Shown: positions 7,791 through 10,883 of the stretch, one piece after another
How positions within the stretch are numbered: the stretch's first letter is position 1
How the letters are laid out: every line of letters begins with the position of its first letter
Assembly (NCBI GenBank): GCA_937916565.1
Contig: CALFSR010000130.1
Span: 1 to 10,883 of the forward strand
Source: an uncultured Bacillota bacterium
Lineage (GTDB): Bacteria; Bacillota; Limnochordia; Limnochordales; ZCTH02-B6
DNA length: 10,883 bases
Reading direction: 5' to 3'
Translations under genes and position numbers: made by a program
Notes under the pieces: generated by a model
What the model saw: the letters and a program-made list of their open reading frames with translations, nothing else
The model's database searches: none
Told to the model about the DNA's origin: nothing

Positions 7791-9097
7791 GAAAGCTGGG
7801 CCAAGGCCGCTCGCGGCCGGGGTCGCCCGCCGCCGCCCTCCCGTGGACAACCCCGGCCGACCTGAGGGTCGACTTGGAGCGGCGCTGGGAGCGGGGCGAC
7901 ATCCCCCGGGCGGTGGTGCAGGAGCGGGTCCAAGCCGTCGCGGCCGTGCCGGGCGCGGCCGAGGCGGAACCCTTGTTTCCGTTGAAGATCCGCCTCAAGC
8001 GGCCCAGTGCCCGGGAGCTGGCCGAGCGGTTCGGTGACGTGATGGCGTGGGTCGACGGGCTGCGGGCCGAGAGCCGGGAACGCCTCGGGTTTGGGTACGA
8101 GCTGCGGTGGCGGACGGTGAACAGCCGGCTGCACGGCGCCAACGACATCCCTGTGGCGGCCGTGTTCCCGCAGGCTGACGATGTCCTGCGGTTTATCCGC
8201 CGCCGCACCGAGGCCACCCGCCTTGGGGAGCTGGCCGATTTCATCGTGGGGCAGTTCCCGGGCCTTGCGCCCTGGGTCATCCGCCGCCCCCTGCAGGTGC
8301 TGGAGCATGCGGAGCAGTGGAACAGGCTGCTGGCCGTCGTCGGATGGTTCGCGGCCCATCCTCGGCCGAGGCTGTACCTGCGCCAGCTGGACATCCCCGG
8401 GGTGGACACCAAGTTCATCGAGGCTCACCGGGGCCTGCTGGCCGAGCTCCTGGACTTGGTGCTGCCACCCGAGGCCATTGATACCTCCGCGCGGGGCGTG
8501 GCGGGCTTTGCCGCCCGCTACGGCCTCAAAGAAGAGGCGCCTCTCATCCGGTTTCGGCTGCTGGACCCGTCCCTCCACATCTGCGGCTTGAGCGATCTGG
8601 CCGTGCTGCCCGAGGAATTCGCCCGCCTGAACCCGGGGGCGCGGCGGGTCTTCATCACCGAAAACCGCACCAACGGGCTGGCCTTCCCGGCTGTGGCCGG
8701 GGGCATCGTCATCTTTGGACTGGGTTACGGCGTGGACCGCCTCGGTGACATCCCCTGGCTGCACCAGGTCGAGGTGTGGTACTGGGGCGACATCGACACC
8801 CACGGCTTTGGCATCCTCAACCGGCTGCGAGCGGTGCTGCCCGACGTGCGCTCGTTCCTGATGGACCGGGAAACCCTTCTGGCCCACCGGGCCCTCTGGG
8901 GCCGGGAGCCGGCCCATAAGCGCTATGACGGCGAACCTTCCCGCCTGACGCCGGAGGAATACGCGCTTTTTGACGACTTGCGCCGGGATCGCCTGGGCCC
9001 GCGCATCCGCCTGGAGCAGGAGCGGGTCGGCTGGGGTTGGCTGCAGGAGCGGCTTCGAGATGTCCAGAACGTGACAGGCGGATACGGTCCTCGCTGA
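7787..9097 (+). CDS. jetD: Wadjet type I nuclease JetD (DUF3322 + DUF2220, Toprim)
   Basis: JetD is the effector nuclease of Wadjet, related to topoisomerase VI-A/Spo11, and cleaves the plasmid captured by JetABC. The product has 436 residues. The N-terminal DUF3322 region (about 20-200) contains LRVDLERRWERGD and FPLKIRLKRPSARELAERF. The DUF2220 Toprim domain (about 285-380) has the metal-binding glutamate in VFITENRTN (E292) and the DxD motif in WGDIDTHGF (D335, D337). The C-terminal segment IRLEQERVGWGWL is typical of the family. All catalytic acidic residues are present, so the enzyme should be active. The first few residues are basic and low in complexity. The ATG overlaps the jetC stop as ATGA, and there is no strong Shine-Dalgarno of its own, so translation is probably coupled. 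This is the last gene of the operon. Confidence 0.94.
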   Translation: MRKLGQGRSRPGSPAAALPWTTPADLRVDLERRWERGDIPRAVVQERVQAVAAVPGAAEAEPLFPLKIRLKRPSARELAERFGDVMAWVDGLRAESRERLGFGYELRWRTVNSRLHGANDIPVAAVFPQADDVLRFIRRRTEATRLGELADFIVGQFPGLAPWVIRRPLQVLEHAEQWNRLLAVVGWFAAHPRPRLYLRQLDIPGVDTKFIEAHRGLLAELLDLVLPPEAIDTSARGVAGFAARYGLKEEAPLIRFRLLDPSLHICGLSDLAVLPEEFARLNPGARRVFITENRTNGLAFPAVAGGIVIFGLGYGVDRLGDIPWLHQVEVWYWGDIDTHGFGILNRLRAVLPDVRSFLMDRETLLAHRALWGREPAHKRYDGEPSRLTPEEYALFDDLRRDRLGPRIRLEQERVGWGWLQERLRDVQNVTGGYGPR

Positions 9098-9202
9098 AAT
9101 CCAGAGACTGCGCGGAGGATTCCGCACCCCAGAAGAGAACGTACAGCGAAGCGAACGTCTTGACAAGGGTGTTCCGTGGCTGGAAACACATCATACCCAA
9201 TT

Positions 9203-9206
9203 GGAG
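9203..9206 (+). promoter_or_regulatory. Ribosome-binding site choosing the GTG start at 9215
   Basis: GGAG lies 8 bases before the GTG at 9215, within TTGGAGCTGAGGGA. It supports the shorter SRPBCC reading over the GTG at 9176. Confidence 0.55.
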
Positions 9207-9214
9207 CTGAGGGA

Positions 9215-9715
9215 GTGAGTACATCCGTTCCGAGCTTCGATTCTGACCGGGACCTGGTTCTCGAGCGCGTCATCGACGTGCCGCCGGAGCTGGTGTGGCG
9301 GGTTTGGACCGAACCTGAGCTCTTGAAGCAGTGGTTCACGCCGCGCCCGTGGAAGACGGTGGAGTGCGAGATCGACCTGCGTCCCGGCGGGGTCTTTCGC
9401 ACCGTCATGGAGTCGCCCGACGGCCAGCAGCGGTTCGCGGGTTCCAGCTGCTACCTGGAGGTCGTGGAAAACCGGCGGCTGGTGTGGACCAACGCTCTTT
9501 TGCCCGGTTTCCGTCCCAGCAACGAAGATCCCGGTCCCGTCTCCTATTTCACCTCCGTCATCATTCTCGAACCCCACGGGAGCGGCACCAAGTACACGGC
9601 CGTGGCCGTTCACCGGGATCCCGAAAGCCGGGTCGCCCACGAACAGATGGGTTTCCACGAAGGGTGGGGCGCGGCCTTGGACCAGCTGGTGGAAGTGGCC
9701 AAGGGCCTCGCATGA
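9215..9715 (+). CDS. SRPBCC (AHSA1-like) domain protein
   Basis: A 166-residue single-domain protein of the START/AHSA1 superfamily, whose helix-grip fold encloses a hydrophobic cavity. The opening LVLERVIDVPPELVWRVWT (about 14-32), LKQWFTP (37-43), DLRPGGVFRTVM (54-65) and the last helix HEQMGFHEGWGAALDQLVEV (142-161) are family hallmarks. Members bind or modify small hydrophobic molecules, and many have no known ligand. The GTG at 9215 is preferred because GGAG at 9203-9206 lies 8 bases upstream. An earlier in-frame GTG at 9176 would add 13 residues unlike the family. The gene is 117 bp after jetD. Genes of this type are often controlled by an adjacent ArsR repressor, such as the one truncated at the left edge of this window. 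Confidence 0.88.
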   Translation: MSTSVPSFDSDRDLVLERVIDVPPELVWRVWTEPELLKQWFTPRPWKTVECEIDLRPGGVFRTVMESPDGQQRFAGSSCYLEVVENRRLVWTNALLPGFRPSNEDPGPVSYFTSVIILEPHGSGTKYTAVAVHRDPESRVAHEQMGFHEGWGAALDQLVEVAKGLA

Positions 9716-9767
9716 CCGGGACCGCCTCCGGCCCACTGGCTCGTTGACCGGCGCAGGAGACTATAAG

Positions 9768-9807
9768 AAGACTATGAGGGGCTCTGCAAGACTATGAGGG
9801 GCTCTGC
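9768..9807 (+). repeat. Perfect 20-bp tandem duplication in an SRPBCC gene leader
   Basis: The 20-base unit AAGACTATGAGGGGCTCTGC occurs twice with no spacer, at 9768-9787 and 9788-9807. A partial third copy (GAGACTATAAG) lies just upstream near 9758. The array ends 3 bp before the Shine-Dalgarno AAGGAG of the next gene. Each unit carries a GAGGGG motif and an ATG, but neither ATG opens a useful frame. Confidence 0.95.
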
Positions 9808-9810
9808 CCA

Positions 9811-9816
9811 AAGGAG
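9811..9816 (+). promoter_or_regulatory. Shine-Dalgarno site of the second SRPBCC gene
   Basis: AAGGAG lies 9 bases before the ATG at 9826. A nearer ATG at 9819 is in another frame and too close to the site, so 9826 is the start. Confidence 0.75.
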
Positions 9817-9825
9817 CGATGGCCC

Positions 9826-10278
9826 ATGTTGACCACCGAACCGGCGTCGTTCGCGCAGATGTTGATCCGCAGGCCCGTGTCTGAAGTCTTTGAAGCCTTC
9901 GTCGATCCCGCGATCACCAGCAAATTCTGGTTCTCGCGGGGGGACGGGCGGCTGGTGCAGGGCGAGTCCACCAAGTGGTACTGGGACATGTACGGCGTTT
10001 CCGCCGACGTGCACGTCATGGTCCTCGAACCCAATCGGCGAATCGTGATCGAGTGGCCGACGACTGTCGAATGGACCTTTTCGCCCCGGGGCGCCGACGC
10101 CACCTTTGTCACCGTGCGGGAGTCGGGGTTTGAGGGCACCGACGACGAAAAGGTGGCCTTGGCCATCGACTCCATGGGCGGCTTCACCATCACCTTGGCC
10201 GGGTGCAAGGCCTACTTGGAGCACGGCATCGAACTCAATCTCGTGGCCGATCACAACCCTGATCATCTTGTGACGTAG
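9826..10278 (+). CDS. SRPBCC domain protein, second copy
   Basis: A 150-residue cytoplasmic protein with the helix-grip SRPBCC outline. The N-terminal strand and helix MLIRRPVSEVFEAFVDPAITSKFW (12-35, here broken as MLIRRPVSEVF and EAFVDPAITSKFW) are followed by the alternating strands DVHVMVLEPNRRIVIEW (61-77) and ATFVTVRESGF (92-102). The long C-terminal helix is near FTITLAGCKAYLEHGIEL (120-137). It is only distantly similar to the SRPBCC gene 110 bp upstream, so it is a separate subfamily member and not a recent duplicate. The start is fixed by the AAGGAG at 9811. Ligand and reaction are unknown. Both genes may belong to one small operon under ArsR-type control. Confidence 0.85.
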   Translation: MLTTEPASFAQMLIRRPVSEVFEAFVDPAITSKFWFSRGDGRLVQGESTKWYWDMYGVSADVHVMVLEPNRRIVIEWPTTVEWTFSPRGADATFVTVRESGFEGTDDEKVALAIDSMGGFTITLAGCKAYLEHGIELNLVADHNPDHLVT

Positions 10279-10372
10279 CAGACGGCTCGGGATCCCGGGC
10301 TCGTTCCCGGGCCAGGCACAGAGCTTCCATGTACCGGACGGCCGCGGGGGCGGTCCCGTATTGGTTCCCAGT

Positions 10373-10429
10373 TCCGGCCGCGCATGGGGCCAGCGGCGGC
10401 TGGCCGCCGCTGGCCCCGCAGCGGCCGGA
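10373..10429. repeat. Large GC-rich inverted repeat between convergent genes
   Basis: An inner perfect 14-bp stem (10386-10399 with 10404-10417, arms GGGGCCAGCGGCGG and its complement) closes on a 4-base loop. An outer perfect 9-bp stem, TCCGGCCGC at 10373-10381 with 10421-10429, extends it across a small internal bulge. It lies 94 bp past the second SRPBCC stop and 9 bp past the stop of the convergent MBG gene. The position suggests a bidirectional terminator or mRNA-end structure, but no T-tract follows on either strand. A REP-like dispersed repeat is an alternative. Confidence 0.7.
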
Positions 10430-10438
10430 CACGGCCTC

Positions 10439-10883
10439 TCAATCTACGACAGCAAGCAGTACGTCCTGCCCTTCCTCTTCCTGATAACCCGCTGCCTCCT
10501 CGCAGGCTGCACCGCCCCCCGTTAGCGCACTCACGGCATCTGTCCAAATCCCGCACAGGTTCGTCATCCGCATCACACCGACCAGGGCGGTGAGGTACGT
10601 CTCGGAGAGGGCGGCTGTGCCGGGCAGGATCGCGAGCCTCCCTGGCAGATAGGTGATCGCATAGTTCCGATGGGAGAGGGTACCCTGCTCAATCGCGTAT
10701 ATGCCAAAGTCTTCCCCGGGCTCTCGCGTGAGGCTGCCTTCTAGGGTGTCGGAGCCGACAAGGCTGCCGGACGTGATGGTGTAGGTAAGTGCTGGGTCGG
10801 GCTGGCCGTACCGTTTGACGAGCGAGTCGGCCGTCACCGTGATGGGCCGCTGCGTGATGGTGAGCGTGCCGTCCACGAACGTG
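10439..10883 (-). CDS. MBG-repeat protein, C-terminal part (5' end outside window)
   Basis: The frame is open to the right edge, and about 147 C-terminal residues are visible. The first visible residues, TFVDGTLTITQ, are the end of one repeat. A full MBG-type repeat follows: ITVTADSLVKRYGQPDPALT, then GSLVGSDTLEGSLTREPGE and FGIYAIEQGTLSHRNYAITY. The K-YG-PDP-LTY, G-LTR-GE-GIYAI and NY-I elements are the family pattern. Such repeats form beta-sandwich stalks in large secreted or surface-anchored bacterial proteins. The tail of about 60 residues after the repeat (about PGTAALSETYL to DVLLAVVD) has two cysteines and an acidic stretch. No LPXTG motif or membrane anchor is recognisable. The protein probably acts outside the cell; its partner and function are unknown. 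Confidence 0.8.
   Translation of the reverse strand, partial: TFVDGTLTITQRPITVTADSLVKRYGQPDPALTYTITSGSLVGSDTLEGSLTREPGEDFGIYAIEQGTLSHRNYAITYLPGRLAILPGTAALSETYLTALVGVMRMTNLCGIWTDAVSALTGGGAACEEAAGYQEEEGQDVLLAVVD

Noticed and set aside
9112..9125. Terminator hairpin after jetD (GCGGA / TCCGC)
   Set aside because: The stem is only 5 bp with no T-tract, too weak to call.
7670..9166. A 498-codon open frame on the minus strand opposite jetD
   Set aside because: It covers jetD in antisense, with no motif and low-complexity composition. JetD carries the Toprim catalytic residues.
9160..9196. Promoter for the first SRPBCC gene (TTGACA at 9160-9165)
   Set aside because: The only TA-containing -10-like sequence (near 9191-9196) is about 25 bases away, too far for a normal promoter.
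1..10883. CRISPR array, tRNA or rRNA genes
   Set aside because: No regularly spaced repeats, tRNA cloverleaf or rRNA-like segments were seen on reading; the only tandem repeat is the two-unit array at 9768-9807.

Overview
The window is GC-rich bacterial DNA centred on a complete, apparently intact type I Wadjet operon (jetA-jetB-jetC-jetD, 2285-9097), a known anti-plasmid defence system. The base composition, frequent GTG/TTG starts and clear purine-rich Shine-Dalgarno sites fit a high-GC lineage such as a high-GC Bacillota (Symbiobacteriia- or Limnochordia-like), an actinobacterium or a Chloroflexota member. The sequence alone does not decide between them.

Left part (1-2284). The window opens inside an ArsR-type repressor gene (3-242, +). 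A GNAT acetyltransferase gene (278-637, -) converges on it and seems to have lost its 5' end. An IS256-family insertion sequence follows (about 675-2068, transposase on -). Its other flank is a fragment of an IS3-family orfA (about 2065-2248, -), which ends less than 40 bp from the jetA start codon. Mobile-element DNA therefore fills the whole region upstream of the Wadjet operon.

Centre (2285-9097). The four genes are on the + strand. jetA/jetB and jetC/jetD overlap by ATGA, and jetB and jetC are 2 bp apart, so this is one translationally coupled operon. JetA (DUF3375, kleisin-like), JetB (DUF4194, KITE-like) and JetC (SMC-like ATPase) form a MukBEF-like DNA-translocating complex. JetD (DUF3322/DUF2220) is the Toprim nuclease that cuts the DNA. 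The Walker A, ABC signature and Walker B motifs of JetC and the Toprim acidic residues of JetD are all present.

Right part (9098-10883). Two SRPBCC (AHSA1-like) genes follow on the + strand (9215-9715 and 9826-10278). A perfect 20-bp tandem duplication lies in the leader of the second. A convergent gene enters from the right edge (10439-10883, -) and encodes the C-terminal part of a protein with MBG-type repeats. A very GC-rich inverted repeat (10373-10429) lies between the convergent genes.

ArsR repressors and SRPBCC proteins are often neighbours in bacterial genomes. The layout suggests that an ArsR-SRPBCC locus was split by arrival of the Wadjet operon and insertion sequences; this is inference. 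I found no convincing undescribed system. The main points of interest are the insertion-sequence boundary upstream of the defence operon and the possible split regulator-target pair.
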